Shown here in pieces: positions 1 to 9,303 of a stretch of DNA of 56,249 nt. Source of the DNA: Candidatus Melainabacteria bacterium GWF2_37_15 (GTDB lineage: Bacteria > Cyanobacteriota > Vampirovibrionia > Gastranaerophilales > UBA9971); the NCBI GenBank assembly GCA_001784565.1, contig MFRL01000010.1, positions 9,276 to 65,524 on the forward strand, in the 5' to 3' direction. Position numbers and translations under genes: made by a program. The notes under the pieces are model-generated. The model searched no databases and was not told the DNA's origin. It worked only from the letters and a program-made list of their open reading frames with translations. Each line of letters begins with the position of its first letter. Positions within the stretch are counted from its first letter, which is position 1.

Positions 1-163
1 CATAGGCTTTATCGAGCAAATCTGATGTTTTTCTAAGATCAATAATATAAATTCCATGCCTTTCCCCATAAATATATTTTTTCATTTTAGGGTTCCAGCG
101 CTGGGTCTTGTGTCCAAAATGGACTCCTGCTTCCATTAATTCAAGCATTGATGCTACGGGCAT
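1..163 (-). CDS. rpsB: 30S ribosomal protein S2 (N-terminal part, cut by window edge)
   Basis: The first 54 codons of ribosomal protein S2 read on the minus strand; the rest lies beyond the window. The reading starts [20 protein letters not shown] and continues with [12 protein letters not shown] and [10 protein letters not shown], the conserved S2 N-terminus. S2 binds the 30S body and recruits S1. The ATG at 163 is preceded by a strong ribosome-binding site (AAGGAGAAG) at normal spacing, which fixes the start. Nothing else of its operon (tsf usually follows) is visible. Identification is firm although the gene is partial. Confidence 0.95.
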   Translation of the reverse strand, partial: MPVASMLELMEAGVHFGHKTQRWNPKMKKYIYGERHGIYIIDLRKTSDLLDKAY

Positions 164-300
164 ATTTTACTCTTCTCCTTTAATTTTACTCATAATTTTC
201 TTATTCTAGATATTAACACAAAGAAAAAAACTATATTCAACTTTAATTTACGGCAAAACTAGTTTAAAATAAACATAGTATAAATTGTAACAACAACAGG

Positions 301-452
301 CGTCATTGCGAGCCGTGGATGTTGGCCAGCAAGCGAAAATGCAACTTGCGAAGCAATCTTCCTGGTTGGGATGCAAGCTTACATAGAGACATGGAAGATT
401 GCTTCGGAACTACCTTGCTTTATACAAGCGGATTTTAATGCCTCGCAATGAC
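301..452. repeat. 150-bp nested palindromic repeat, copy A
   Basis: The outer arms are GTCATTGCGAG at the left and CTCGCAATGAC at the right. Inner arms GAAGCAATCTTCC and GGAAGATTGCTTC sit between them, so the whole element can fold as a two-level cruciform. A second copy of the same length and architecture lies at 23795-23943, and related fragments lie at 18346-18433. It fills most of the 326-base space between rpsB and the TPR gene. No gene is seen there, apart from the presumed rpsB promoter in the AT-rich part near 190-290. Confidence 0.85.
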
Positions 453-489
453 ATTGAGTACCAATTACATAAATTATTAAAAAAATTAC

Positions 490-1413
490 ATGACAGAAAA
501 ACAAAAATTAACACTGGATGAAATAGAAAATGAATTGGGAAAAAATCCCCAAAACATTAAGCTGCGGATTTTGTACGCTGAAGCCTTGATTGAAGAAGGT
601 TTTTTACTTGACGCCCAGGATGAATACAAAGATTTAATCAAAGCTTTTCCAGAAGACCCTGAAATAATTTTTAACCTCGGGGTAACATATGAAAAACAGG
701 GCAAATTTGATAAAGCGCTGAGTTTATATGAAAAGGCCGCTGACCTTGCGCCGGAAGACCCGGATTTCAGGTATAACGTAGCATTTATGCTTGATAAAAA
801 AGGCGAAACTCAAAAAGCCCTCCAAGAATACAAAAAAACCATTAAATTAAATCCTGAGGACGCCAATGCACACTTTAATATTGGGTATTTATACGCCCAG
901 AATAACCAGTCTGACCTCGCCCTTGAATACTTTAAAAAAGCAAAAGAACTTAATCCTGAAGATATTTATGCACGCTTTGATCTCGCGTTTGAATATAAAA
1001 AGACAGGTGAAATAGATAAAGCGCTGGATGAATATCTTGATCTTGTTAAAGTATGTCCGAGCTATAGCTGGGCGTATTTCAACATTGCCTGCATCCTGCA
1101 TGAAACAGGAGATAAAAAACGGGCGATTGAATATTTTCACAAAACAGTTGAAGTTAACCCTAAAGATATTGAAACCTTTAAAATCTTGTCAGACATATCA
1201 CCGACAAAGACTAAAGCCCTGGAATACCTCAAGGAAGGGCTTAAACACAATTCGAAAAACGGTGAACTTCATTACTATCTTTCAAAAATTTATAAAAAAA
1301 TGGGACAATTGGAAAAGCAGCTTCATCACTTGAAAAAAGCTTTAGAAAATGAGGATACGCTTTTTGTGAATCCGCTGCTTGTCGCAAAGGAAATTAGAAC
1401 ATGTACTGGCTAA
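490..1413 (+). CDS. Tetratricopeptide repeat (TPR) protein
   Basis: A 307-residue protein made almost entirely of tandem 34-residue TPR units from about residue 20 to 290. Each unit shows the usual pattern, for example FNLGVTYEKQGKFDKALSLY and the N-P-E-D inter-repeat turns (LNPEDANAHFNIGYLYAQ). TPR solenoids act as protein-protein interaction scaffolds; no catalytic domain, signal peptide or membrane helix is seen, so a cytoplasmic adaptor role is inferred. No Shine-Dalgarno sequence precedes the ATG, so the start is chosen because the first helix begins there. Its last 20 bases overlap the end of the convergent porin gene. The partner is unknown. Confidence 0.85.
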   Translation: MTEKQKLTLDEIENELGKNPQNIKLRILYAEALIEEGFLLDAQDEYKDLIKAFPEDPEIIFNLGVTYEKQGKFDKALSLYEKAADLAPEDPDFRYNVAFMLDKKGETQKALQEYKKTIKLNPEDANAHFNIGYLYAQNNQSDLALEYFKKAKELNPEDIYARFDLAFEYKKTGEIDKALDEYLDLVKVCPSYSWAYFNIACILHETGDKKRAIEYFHKTVEVNPKDIETFKILSDISPTKTKALEYLKEGLKHNSKNGELHYYLSKIYKKMGQLEKQLHHLKKALENEDTLFVNPLLVAKEIRTCTG

Positions 1414-2734
1414 GCACAACAAGCCTCTTGCCGTCTGCTCCCAATTTATTATGAGAATATACAAAATCACACAATAACTTGATATTCTGCTTATCAAAGT
1501 AGTAGTTAACTCCTGCAGTATATTCGCTAAGACGGTTTTTGCCAGTGTTAACGTTTTCATCAAACAAGTCTACACGACCAACCAGTTGTAACTTGTCAGT
1601 TAAGTAGTATGAATTATGCACATACCAACCTGAAGCGTATTGATGACTAGCGTTATACCCATTCTTTTTGGCGTATTCAGCACGAACAAAATATTTTCCA
1701 CGTTGATATTCTCCGAAATAACTGTATGTATTGTGTGAATAGGTGGTTTTGCCGTAGTCGTATCCACCTCCGAGTTTTAATTTTCCATATTTTGGCGTTT
1801 TATGGAATGGATTTATGGCTGCCGTAAATGCGTATTCCATGTCTGAATTTCGGGTGTCAGTGGTGTTTAATCCGCTGCCATTATATACGCCGGCATAATA
1901 GTCAACTAAACCATGGTCACCTGTGATTTTAATACCCATATCTCTTTGATCACCAAATTTTCTTGAAATCTGTGATCTTTCTGCAGTTTCAAGTGTGTAT
2001 GGTGATTGAGAACCTTCCAGTCCAATAGGCTTCCTTGTCTGGCCAAGGTATATATTGTGTTTAGGTAAAATATCTGTTCCCACATAAACATCACCCAGAA
2101 GACCGTTTGTAGAGCTGGTGAAATTCCTGCTGGGGAATGTGTTTATAGCGTAGAACAAGTGCGGACGCAAATTCCCTTTAAAAGTTACATCAGCAGTAGG
2201 CACAGAAAAATTTGATGCCCTGCCGTCAAGACCTTTTCCAAAGAAGTTTCCCGTATACTGCGCCTGTATAGCTCCTGCAATTTGATGATTTTCTCCTATA
2301 CGGGCTTTAAAAGTATGTTCCTGCGCTTCTTCAATTTTTTCTACCCGCCCTGTTAACATTGTAAGTTCATTACTGAACTCATTTTTCATAATTTCCAACT
2401 GGTTTTTTTCGATTTCACTTGGCACAACTTTTTCTTTTTCAATCTTACCGATCAGGTTTACCAATATTACAGCTGCTTCGTTACGGGTTAAAGGCTGGTT
2501 TCCTGAAAAATTATCCTTACTGTCACCTAATAAAAGACCATACTTATAGGAAAGATCCTTTAAGGATTTATAAGCCCAGTGACTCTTATCAAACTGTTTT
2601 CCCGGCTCTGTAATAACGTACTTTGCGTTATGGTAGGCCTCAAGATCAGACAATGAAGTAGTTTCGGAAAATGCGGGTAATCCTAAAAATAATGATGCTG
2701 CAACACCCAGTGTTATAACCTTTTTAACAGACAT
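1394..2734 (-). CDS. SLH-domain outer-membrane porin
   Basis: A 446-residue protein with a signal peptide (MSVKKVITLGVAASLFLGLPAFSE), one S-layer homology domain at about residues 45-100 (HWAYKSLKDLSYKYGLLLGD, PLTRNEAAVILVNLI), a short coiled coil at about 105-140, then a long beta-rich region with alternating aromatic strands ending in the terminal phenylalanine SQYMF. This SLH-coiled coil-barrel order is that of cyanobacterial SLH porins, where the SLH domain binds wall polysaccharide and the barrel forms a channel. It is the best taxonomic pointer in the window. The 3' end overlaps the TPR gene by 20 bases. The substrate cannot be read from the sequence. Confidence 0.88.
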   Translation of the reverse strand: MSVKKVITLGVAASLFLGLPAFSETTSLSDLEAYHNAKYVITEPGKQFDKSHWAYKSLKDLSYKYGLLLGDSKDNFSGNQPLTRNEAAVILVNLIGKIEKEKVVPSEIEKNQLEIMKNEFSNELTMLTGRVEKIEEAQEHTFKARIGENHQIAGAIQAQYTGNFFGKGLDGRASNFSVPTADVTFKGNLRPHLFYAINTFPSRNFTSSTNGLLGDVYVGTDILPKHNIYLGQTRKPIGLEGSQSPYTLETAERSQISRKFGDQRDMGIKITGDHGLVDYYAGVYNGSGLNTTDTRNSDMEYAFTAAINPFHKTPKYGKLKLGGGYDYGKTTYSHNTYSYFGEYQRGKYFVRAEYAKKNGYNASHQYASGWYVHNSYYLTDKLQLVGRVDLFDENVNTGKNRLSEYTAGVNYYFDKQNIKLLCDFVYSHNKLGADGKRLVVLSQYMF

Positions 2735-2860
2735 ACAACAAACTCCTAAAATTTATGTAACGTAGAAAAACATATTATAGATTTTGTAATTTTTTTTGAA
2801 ATCATTTGAATAATGGGTTAAATTTTGTATGATATATTCTAAGTAATAGGAATTAAAAAA

Positions 2861-3922
2861 ATGAGTAATTACACCGGTTTAATCAATAAATACAGGAATT
2901 ATCTACCCGTCAGCGATAATACGCCAGTAATAACAATTAATGAAGGCAATACGCCTCTTATAAAAGCAGAAAATTTGGCAAAAATAATAGGCATAAAAGC
3001 AGATTTATACCTGAAATATGAGGGCGCTAACCCCACTGGAAGTTTTAAGGACAGGGGCATGACAATGGCGGTTTCCAAAGCTGTAGAAGAAGGAAGTAAC
3101 GCCATAATTTGCGCCAGCACCGGTAACACCAGCGCAGCAGCCGCAGCTTACGGTGCTAAGGCTGGATTAAGAACATTTGTACTTATACCTGACGGATACA
3201 TTGCACTGGGCAAACTGTCACAGGCAATGATGTACGGCGCAGAAGTAGTTGCGATTGATGGGAATTTTGACGAAGCACTTGAAATTGTAAGGGATATGGC
3301 TGAAAAATATCCTATAACACTGGTAAATTCAGTTAACCCATACAGAATTGAAGGCCAGAAAACCGCTGCATTTGAAGTTTGTGACGCATTGGGCAAAGCA
3401 CCTGATTATTTATGTATCCCAGTGGGCAATGCAGGCAATATAACCGCTTACTGGAAAGGTTTTAAAGAATATTTTGATAAAAAAGTTGTTCCAAATTATC
3501 CGAAAATGTGCGGATTTGAAGCAGAAGGCGCAGCTGCAATAGTCAAAGGTGAAAGAATACCTAAACCTGAAACCATAGCAACCGCTATACGAATCGGTAA
3601 CCCTGCAAGCTGGCAGCAGGCAGTTAATGCATACAAAGAATCAGGCGGAATGATTGATTTTGTAACTGATGATGAAATTATCCATGCTTACAATCTTATG
3701 GCACGCACTGAAGGCGTACTTGCGGAACCCGCCAGTGCAGCGTCTGTCGCAGGACTTATAAAAGCATCAAGAGCAGGCAAAATTGACCCTGATAAGACTA
3801 TAGTCTGCGTGCTTACCGGCAATGGGCTGAAGGACCCTGACGCAGCCATCAAGTATTCCGGCTGTGAGGTCAAAAAGACATCCTCAGATATTAAAGATAT
3901 TGTTAGCGTGCTGGGTTTGTAA
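2861..3922 (+). CDS. thrC: Threonine synthase
   Basis: A 353-residue PLP enzyme converting O-phosphohomoserine to threonine. The N-terminal [13 protein letters not shown], the PLP lysine motif GSFKDRGM (Lys63) and the glycine-rich phosphate loop [12 protein letters not shown] near residue 190 are all present. Length fits the short bacterial ThrC class. The start ATG follows TAATAGGAATTAAAAA, a modest ribosome site. It is divergent from the porin and its last 20 bases overlap the end of the hydrolase gene on the other strand. Threonine dehydratase-like fold-II enzymes are relatives, but the overall motif set and length favour ThrC. Confidence 0.93.
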   Translation: MSNYTGLINKYRNYLPVSDNTPVITINEGNTPLIKAENLAKIIGIKADLYLKYEGANPTGSFKDRGMTMAVSKAVEEGSNAIICASTGNTSAAAAAYGAKAGLRTFVLIPDGYIALGKLSQAMMYGAEVVAIDGNFDEALEIVRDMAEKYPITLVNSVNPYRIEGQKTAAFEVCDALGKAPDYLCIPVGNAGNITAYWKGFKEYFDKKVVPNYPKMCGFEAEGAAAIVKGERIPKPETIATAIRIGNPASWQQAVNAYKESGGMIDFVTDDEIIHAYNLMARTEGVLAEPASAASVAGLIKASRAGKIDPDKTIVCVLTGNGLKDPDAAIKYSGCEVKKTSSDIKDIVSVLGL

Positions 3923-4874
3923 ATGTTTCTATAACAAAGTCATTGACAGCCTTTAAGGATGATTCGCCCATATTTCTATGGTCTCCATCTTCTGACATGT
4001 TAAATTTTGTTCTCCTATAAGGCCTTGCTTTTAATAGTTCGTTTGACATTATGCTTGGGACTACCATATCATTCCTGGCGCATACGATAAGTGTTGGTGT
4101 GTTTTGAACTTTTTTCAAGTTTTCTATAACATTGAAGCTTAAATCTAACGGACGTTTAGGCATTTCTTCCACAATATCTCGTAAATCAGGAATATCTTTA
4201 AATAGTCCTAAATTTGTATAAATATCAGCAAATTTCTGTCCTCTTCCATCTGATAGAAGCTTATCCATACTTGTTATAGTACCTTCAAGAATCAATCCGG
4301 CCAGAGGTTCCCTTGAGCCTAGATATGGAGCCACTGCTGCAATATGTGAACCAGGCGAGCCGCCTAATGAAATTGCATGTACAAGTGTGCGGCTATTTGG
4401 GATACCTTCTTTATTTGTAAATTCAAGTGCTGCTTCAACTGTGTCATTAAGGGTTGTATCCCTCATATCTTTTATTTCAGGTCCAATATTGGCATTTACG
4501 CCATAGCGTGGGTATTCAACAAAAAGCGCACCGATTCCAAGTTGTTTTTTATGATCTAACATCCTTAAAGCAGCATCCTGCATTTTATCAAAAGGAGACA
4601 TATTACCGTGACAAAATATCTCCACACCTTTTCCTTTTTCTGTTGGCGGCGAATACCAGGATTTAACCTTCATACCGTTTTTCAAAGTAAGGGTAATTTC
4701 TTTATATTCTTTTTTTATTTCAGGATTTAGGTCAGTAGGGGCATTCATTGGAATAAAAACAAATCTGGCTTTTGTTTCAGCGACTTCTTTATCGCTATAC
4801 TTAGATGATCCAGAGAACATAACATTTGGTGAAAGATTATTTGGCCGTATTGGTGAAAAATTACTTAAATACAT
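3903..4874 (-). CDS. Alpha/beta-hydrolase fold protein with N-terminal tag
   Basis: The nucleophile elbow [10 protein letters not shown] (an A-x-S-x-G variant of G-x-S-x-G), an upstream HGNMSPFD oxyanion region, and a late acid/histidine pair ([18 protein letters not shown]) place this 323-residue protein in the alpha/beta-hydrolase fold. The substrate is unknown. I chose the ATG at 4874 rather than one 36 bases upstream because AAGGAAAGG lies just before it. The mature domain is preceded by about 30 residues containing NVMFSG, resembling the V-x-F-x-G tag on other proteins here (36363-38147, 47523-47945, 55747-56046). No classical signal peptide is visible. Confidence 0.75.
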   Translation of the reverse strand: MYLSNFSPIRPNNLSPNVMFSGSSKYSDKEVAETKARFVFIPMNAPTDLNPEIKKEYKEITLTLKNGMKVKSWYSPPTEKGKGVEIFCHGNMSPFDKMQDAALRMLDHKKQLGIGALFVEYPRYGVNANIGPEIKDMRDTTLNDTVEAALEFTNKEGIPNSRTLVHAISLGGSPGSHIAAVAPYLGSREPLAGLILEGTITSMDKLLSDGRGQKFADIYTNLGLFKDIPDLRDIVEEMPKRPLDLSFNVIENLKKVQNTPTLIVCARNDMVVPSIMSNELLKARPYRRTKFNMSEDGDHRNMGESSLKAVNDFVIETFTNPAR

Positions 4875-4995
4875 TTTATTTTTTCCTTTCCTTTTTGCCT
4901 CACTAAACATATAAAACTCGTGAAAATAAAAATTAACCTCTTTTAAAAAAAATTTTTTTGATAATAAAATTGTGTTCTAAAAGGAGTTTATAACT

Positions 4996-5790
4996 ATGCA
5001 AATAAATTTTTACCAGGTTGATTCATTTACAGACAAACCATATTACGGAAACCCCGCGGGAGTAGTGGTTTTAGACGCACAGGCTGATGAAAGCTGGATG
5101 CGAAAAATCGCTGAGGAAATGAACTTATCAGAAACAGCTTTTGTTTATCCGATAAGTGCTAATAATTACAATCTACGCTGGTTTACACCTGTAGCAGAAG
5201 TTGATTTATGCGGACATGCCACACTTGCTGCCGCCCATATACTGTGGGAAAAAGAGTTTGTTAAAAAATCAGAACAAATAAGGTTTCAGACGAAAAGTGG
5301 GGAGTTAATCTGTTGTAACAATGATGGTTTAATCCAAATGGACTTTCCAAAAGAGGAGGCCAGTGAGATTTCAGTTCCCGAGGAATTATTAAAAGGCGTT
5401 GGAGTTGAAGTTTTATACACAGGCAAAAACCGCATGGACTATATAGTGGAAGTTGAATCAGAAAAAATTGTAAAAAATCTGACGCCTGACATAAACATGC
5501 TGAAAAAAGCTGGTATGAGAGGTGTAATAGTAACCAGCAGGTCAGATAATTCCGAATTTGATTTTGTTTCAAGATTTTTTGCTCCTGCAGTTGGCATAGA
5601 AGAAGACCCGGTAACCGGTTCAGCACATTGCTGCCTTGCTCCGTATTGGGCAAAAAAGTTAAATAAAAACCAATTTAAAGCGCTCCAACTATCTAAAAGA
5701 CAGGGCGTACTCTATTTAGAATTGAATAATGACAGGGTTAAAATTAGCGGTAATGCTGTTACTGTATTTGAAGGCAGGATTTTGTATTAA
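4996..5790 (+). CDS. PhzF family isomerase/epimerase
   Basis: A 264-residue protein of the PhzF/diaminopimelate-epimerase-like fold. Diagnostic motifs are the opening FYQVDSFTDKPYYGNPAGVV, the catalytic glutamate in MNLSETAFVYP, the LCGHATLAAAHIL segment and EEDPVTGSAHCCLAPYW. PhzF acts in phenazine synthesis, but most homologues are of unknown function and no phenazine gene is nearby, so the substrate is open. A good ribosome site (AAAAGGAGT) precedes the ATG. The gene stands alone between two minus-strand genes. Confidence 0.9.
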   Translation: MQINFYQVDSFTDKPYYGNPAGVVVLDAQADESWMRKIAEEMNLSETAFVYPISANNYNLRWFTPVAEVDLCGHATLAAAHILWEKEFVKKSEQIRFQTKSGELICCNNDGLIQMDFPKEEASEISVPEELLKGVGVEVLYTGKNRMDYIVEVESEKIVKNLTPDINMLKKAGMRGVIVTSRSDNSEFDFVSRFFAPAVGIEEDPVTGSAHCCLAPYWAKKLNKNQFKALQLSKRQGVLYLELNNDRVKISGNAVTVFEGRILY

Positions 5791-5795
5791 TTTTA

Positions 5796-6128
5796 TTAGA
5801 CCAGTTTATTAAGCCTATTTTTAAATCCTTTTATTGTATTAAGAGTGTTAGGAATACCATAAGAATTATAAGTCCATTCAACTAACTCTTTATTTTCAAT
5901 AATTCTATCTGATAACCTGGCGGCTTTATCTTTATATCCTAGTTTTGACAAAATTTTACTACCAAGTTTTAGAACCGGGTATTCAGCTGCATAACCAACT
6001 AAAGTAGCAGCTCCGGCAATATTACCTTTACCATGTCTTGTTATAGTTTCAAGGGGGCCTGTTAGCGGTCTTTGAAGTATATTATCAACTCTGGTAACGA
6101 AAGATTCTATTTTCGAGCCTATTCTCAT
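5796..6128 (-). CDS. Small hypothetical protein
   Basis: A 110-residue protein I do not recognise. It has a basic C-terminus (IKGFKNRLNKLV) and a small-residue-rich hydrophobic middle (GNIAGAATLVGYAAEYPVLKLG, with a glycine/alanine face) that could be one membrane-associated helix. The ATG at 6128 is preferred to that at 6140 because GGAG lies six bases before it; the longer reading would add four residues. It ends five bases from the stop of the PhzF gene on the other strand. Confidence 0.6.
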   Translation of the reverse strand: MRIGSKIESFVTRVDNILQRPLTGPLETITRHGKGNIAGAATLVGYAAEYPVLKLGSKILSKLGYKDKAARLSDRIIENKELVEWTYNSYGIPNTLNTIKGFKNRLNKLV

Positions 6129-6253
6129 TGATTTCTCCATTTTTTATATAATAATTAAATAAATTACTACTAAATAAAAAATTTTACAATTAGGGTTAAA
6201 CTAAGCTGATTTTAATTGTAAAATCGTGTTAGAAAAAAGACATAATATTATTA

Positions 6254-8074
6254 ATGAAAGAGAAAACGGTGATGCTGGAAATTATGCAGGATAAAGTTGT
6301 TTCAAAAATCAAAACCCGCTGGTGCGGAAAAATAACGAAAAATGATATTAACCAGAGAATAAATATAGCGGGATGGGTCGCTACTGTCAGGGACCTTGGC
6401 GGAATTATTTTTGCGGAAATCAGGGACAGGACGGGCGTTATTCAATTAGTAGCTGACCCGGGTAAAAACCCGGAAATCCACAAAATACTTGAACAATTAA
6501 GGGATGAATATGTCATAGCAGCGTCAGGTATTGTTACACAAAGACCTACAGAAACATTCAACCCGAATTTAGGCACAGGCACAATAGAAATTTATCCTGA
6601 TAAGGTTGAAATACTTAACAGGGCAGAAACTCCACCGTTTATGATCGACACAGACCAGGAAATCAGTGAGGATTTACGCTTAAAATACCGTTACCTTGAT
6701 ATTAGAAGACCTAAAATGCTTAATAATCTTATATTAAGGCATAATATTGTAGCTGCAATAAGGAATTTCCTGAATGCTCAGGAATTTATAGATGTGGAAA
6801 CCCCTGAATTAATCAGGACTACACCGGAAGGAGCAAGGGATTACCTTGTCCCAAGTAGGATATACCCGGGCAAATTTTTTGCACTACCGCAATCACCCCA
6901 GATTTTTAAACAGCTTTTAATGGTTGGTGGCATTGAAAGATACTACCAAATAGCAAAATGCTTCCGTGATGAGGCGCAAAGAGCTGATAGACAGCCTGAA
7001 TTCAGCCAGGTTGACCTTGAAATGTCTTTTATCGACTGTGATGACATAATTGCTATTACAGAAGGCATTGTTGTAGAAGCTTTTAAATGTGGAGGAATAG
7101 AGTTAACTCCACCATTTATGCATTTAACATATAAAGAAGCAATGGAAACATACGGTTCTGACAGACCTGATACCAGATTTAACCTTAAGCTTATTGATAT
7201 AAGCGATATTATGGAAAAAAGTTCTTTTACAGCTTTTGCAGACCAGGTTAAGGCCGGAGGCTCAGTGAGAGCGCTGTGCGTTTCGGGAATTTCCGAATAC
7301 AGCAGAAAAGATATGGATGACATAAGAAATCTAGCTGTTTCCTTTGGCGCAAAAGGGTTGGCATGGATAACCTACGGGCTGGACGGCTCCATAAAATCAC
7401 CTATCTTTAAATTTCTCACAGAAGAAGAAGTAGGAATCCTTCAGCAGAGGACAAATGCAAAACCTGGCGATATAGTATTTATTGTGGCAGATAAAAATAA
7501 AGTAGTATTTGATGTTCTTGGCAGGTTGAGGCTGCATTTTGGCGATAAACTGAACCTGATTGATAAATCAAAACACAATCTGCTCTGGGTTGTTGACTTC
7601 CCAATGTTTGAAGTAGACGAGGAAACCAATGGTTTATCCGCTGTTCACCATCCATTCACTTCACCAAATCCTGAAGATGCTGATTTATTAAATACAGACC
7701 CTATTAAATGTAGGGCTCTCGCTTATGATATCGTGTATAACGGTAATGAATTGGGCGGTGGCAGTATAAGAATACATAATCCTGAACTTCAAAGAAAAGT
7801 ATTTGAATTGTTAGGCTTATCAGACGAAGAAATAAAAGAAAAATTTGGCTTTATGGTCAATGCTTTCAGATATGGCGCACCTCCGCATGGTGGACTGGCT
7901 TTAGGTCTTGATAGAGTGGTAGCACTTATAGCCGGGACTAACTCAATAAGAGAAGTTATGGCATTCCCAAAAAGCAGCCAGGCTCGTTGCTTAATGACTG
8001 ATGCGCCGGCAGAAGCATCTGAAGAACAGCTTCAGGAACTGCACTTAAAAATTATTATGCCGCATAAGAAATAG
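6254..8074 (+). CDS. aspS: Aspartyl-tRNA synthetase
   Basis: A 606-residue class II synthetase that charges tRNA-Asp. The N-terminal OB-fold anticodon domain (INIAGWVATVRDLGGIIFAEI), class II motif 2 (CFRDEAQRADRQPEFSQVDLE), the inserted bacterial GAD domain (about residues 300-430) and motif 3 (GLALGLDRVVALIAG) are all in order, at the usual length. The start is uncertain: Met1, Met7 and Met11 are all possible and none has a strong ribosome site. Whether it is discriminating or also makes Asp-tRNA-Asn cannot be decided here. It converges on the flagellin gene with one base between stops. Confidence 0.96.
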   Translation: MKEKTVMLEIMQDKVVSKIKTRWCGKITKNDINQRINIAGWVATVRDLGGIIFAEIRDRTGVIQLVADPGKNPEIHKILEQLRDEYVIAASGIVTQRPTETFNPNLGTGTIEIYPDKVEILNRAETPPFMIDTDQEISEDLRLKYRYLDIRRPKMLNNLILRHNIVAAIRNFLNAQEFIDVETPELIRTTPEGARDYLVPSRIYPGKFFALPQSPQIFKQLLMVGGIERYYQIAKCFRDEAQRADRQPEFSQVDLEMSFIDCDDIIAITEGIVVEAFKCGGIELTPPFMHLTYKEAMETYGSDRPDTRFNLKLIDISDIMEKSSFTAFADQVKAGGSVRALCVSGISEYSRKDMDDIRNLAVSFGAKGLAWITYGLDGSIKSPIFKFLTEEEVGILQQRTNAKPGDIVFIVADKNKVVFDVLGRLRLHFGDKLNLIDKSKHNLLWVVDFPMFEVDEETNGLSAVHHPFTSPNPEDADLLNTDPIKCRALAYDIVYNGNELGGGSIRIHNPELQRKVFELLGLSDEEIKEKFGFMVNAFRYGAPPHGGLALGLDRVVALIAGTNSIREVMAFPKSSQARCLMTDAPAEASEEQLQELHLKIIMPHKK

Positions 8075-8075
8075 G

Positions 8076-8882
8076 CTAAAGCAGAATTGAGGCTATAGCC
8101 GCACTCTGGTTAGCCTGTGCCATTAAGCTTGCTGAAGAGTTCTGCAATATCTGGTTTTGTGTTAACTTGGAAACTTCACTTGCTACATCCACGTCAATTA
8201 TGCGTGATTGTGCTGATGTAATGTTTTCATTCTGCACGAACAGGCTTGTGACTGTACTTTCGAGCCTGTTTTGCATAGCACCTATTTCTGACCTTTTACT
8301 ATTAATATTATTTAATGCCTCATCAATTCTATCAAGAAAGTCCGGCGCTGTGCGGTCTAATTCCAGATCATCCGCTTTTACGCCGCCGCTTAAGGCTTCT
8401 CCTGCGTTTAATGAATTTAATTCTTTGTCTGCATTTGCTCCTACTTGAAGAGAAAGTTCTGAATCAACGTCTTCCAGCAGATTAACATCATTAAATTTTG
8501 TTGATTTTGCTATCCGGGTAATATCTTCGGTTAATCCGTCAATTTCCGCGTCAATTGCCGCACGGTCTTCTTCGCTATATGTACCATTTTCCCGCTGAAT
8601 TGTGAGTTCTCGAATCCTTTGCACATTATTATTTATTGAACTTAAACCTGATTCTGCCGTGGATAGCATATTTAGCCCGGTTTGCGCATTTTCAATTGCC
8701 TGCATCGAGCCTCTTCTTTGGGTTTCCATTTCCTCAGAAATAATTAGGTTAGCCGCATCTTCCATCGCAGTCATTTGCTTACCGTAAGAAAGCTTTACCA
8801 TGCTTACTTCCAGATTTTTGGTTGCTGTTGCTAAACTTCTTTGTAATAACAAAGATGTTGTATCATTTATCTCAAAGCTCAT
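8076..8882 (-). CDS. Flagellin-like protein
   Basis: A 268-residue protein with the two conserved ends of flagellins: an N-terminal D0/D1 helix pair (KNLEVSMVKLSYGKQMTAMEDAANLIISEEM, residues about 22-52, followed by QAIENAQTGLNMLSTAESGL) and the C-terminal partner (RSEIGAMQNRLESTV, then SSASLMAQANQSAAIASILL). The central variable part is very short, so it is at the small end of the family. The usual leading M-x-I-N-T-N and the SG-x-R-I-N-x-A-x-D-D-A-A-G core are diverged. No other flagellar gene is in the window. A palindromic site lies upstream at 8963-8998. Assignment to the flagellin superfamily is firm; that it builds a working filament is inferred. Confidence 0.85.
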   Translation of the reverse strand: MSFEINDTTSLLLQRSLATATKNLEVSMVKLSYGKQMTAMEDAANLIISEEMETQRRGSMQAIENAQTGLNMLSTAESGLSSINNNVQRIRELTIQRENGTYSEEDRAAIDAEIDGLTEDITRIAKSTKFNDVNLLEDVDSELSLQVGANADKELNSLNAGEALSGGVKADDLELDRTAPDFLDRIDEALNNINSKRSEIGAMQNRLESTVTSLFVQNENITSAQSRIIDVDVASEVSKLTQNQILQNSSASLMAQANQSAAIASILL

Positions 8883-8962
8883 AATCTGACCTCATGTCAT
8901 TTCCTAACCATGGCTATATTAATACATTCCACATTTTATAGTATTTTTAACAATTTTAATCA

Positions 8963-8998
8963 AAATTGTTACAATATTTGAGATATTTGTAACAATTT
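8963..8998. promoter_or_regulatory. Inverted repeat between flagellin and the 79-aa gene
   Basis: Arms ATTGTTACAATAT (8965-8977) and ATATTTGTAACAAT (8983-8996) face each other around a 5-base centre, in the leader between the two minus-strand genes, about 80-115 bases before the flagellin start. A further AACAATTTTAAT half-site lies next to it at 8950. The symmetry, length and location fit a dimeric regulator site; no U-tract follows, so a terminator is less likely. Confidence 0.55.
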
Positions 8999-9001
8999 GT
9001 A

Positions 9002-9241
9002 TTAACTTACCGCCGGTCTGGCACTATTTAAAAACTGTTGAGTAGCTTCATCTTTTTTCTTTTTAAGATATGAAGTTGCTTTTACAATTGCCCATTGGAC
9101 TTCAGCCATTTCTTTTGCATATCTCCAGTATGTCTCGGGCGAACGCATTAATACTTCTGCTTCACTCGCATTATTCATACGCTCTTTAGCATACTTTTTG
9201 ACTAACATCTTGTCTATGTGGTCTTTAGCACCTATTGACAT
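9002..9241 (-). CDS. Small hypothetical protein upstream of flagellin
   Basis: A 79-residue, mostly helical, lysine-rich protein (KYAKERMNNASEAEVLMRS, then SYLKKKKDEATQQFLNSARP) with no signal peptide or membrane helix. A clear ribosome site (AGGAGTATT then ATG) supports it. It precedes the flagellin gene in the same direction, with about 120 bases and a palindrome between. I do not recognise the family; a link to flagellin is suggested by position alone. Confidence 0.6.
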   Translation of the reverse strand: MSIGAKDHIDKMLVKKYAKERMNNASEAEVLMRSPETYWRYAKEMAEVQWAIVKATSYLKKKKDEATQQFLNSARPAVS

Positions 9242-9303
9242 AATACTCCTGATAACGCGTTTAATACCTTATTTATATAAAGTAAAAAAACATTAAAAAA
9301 TTG

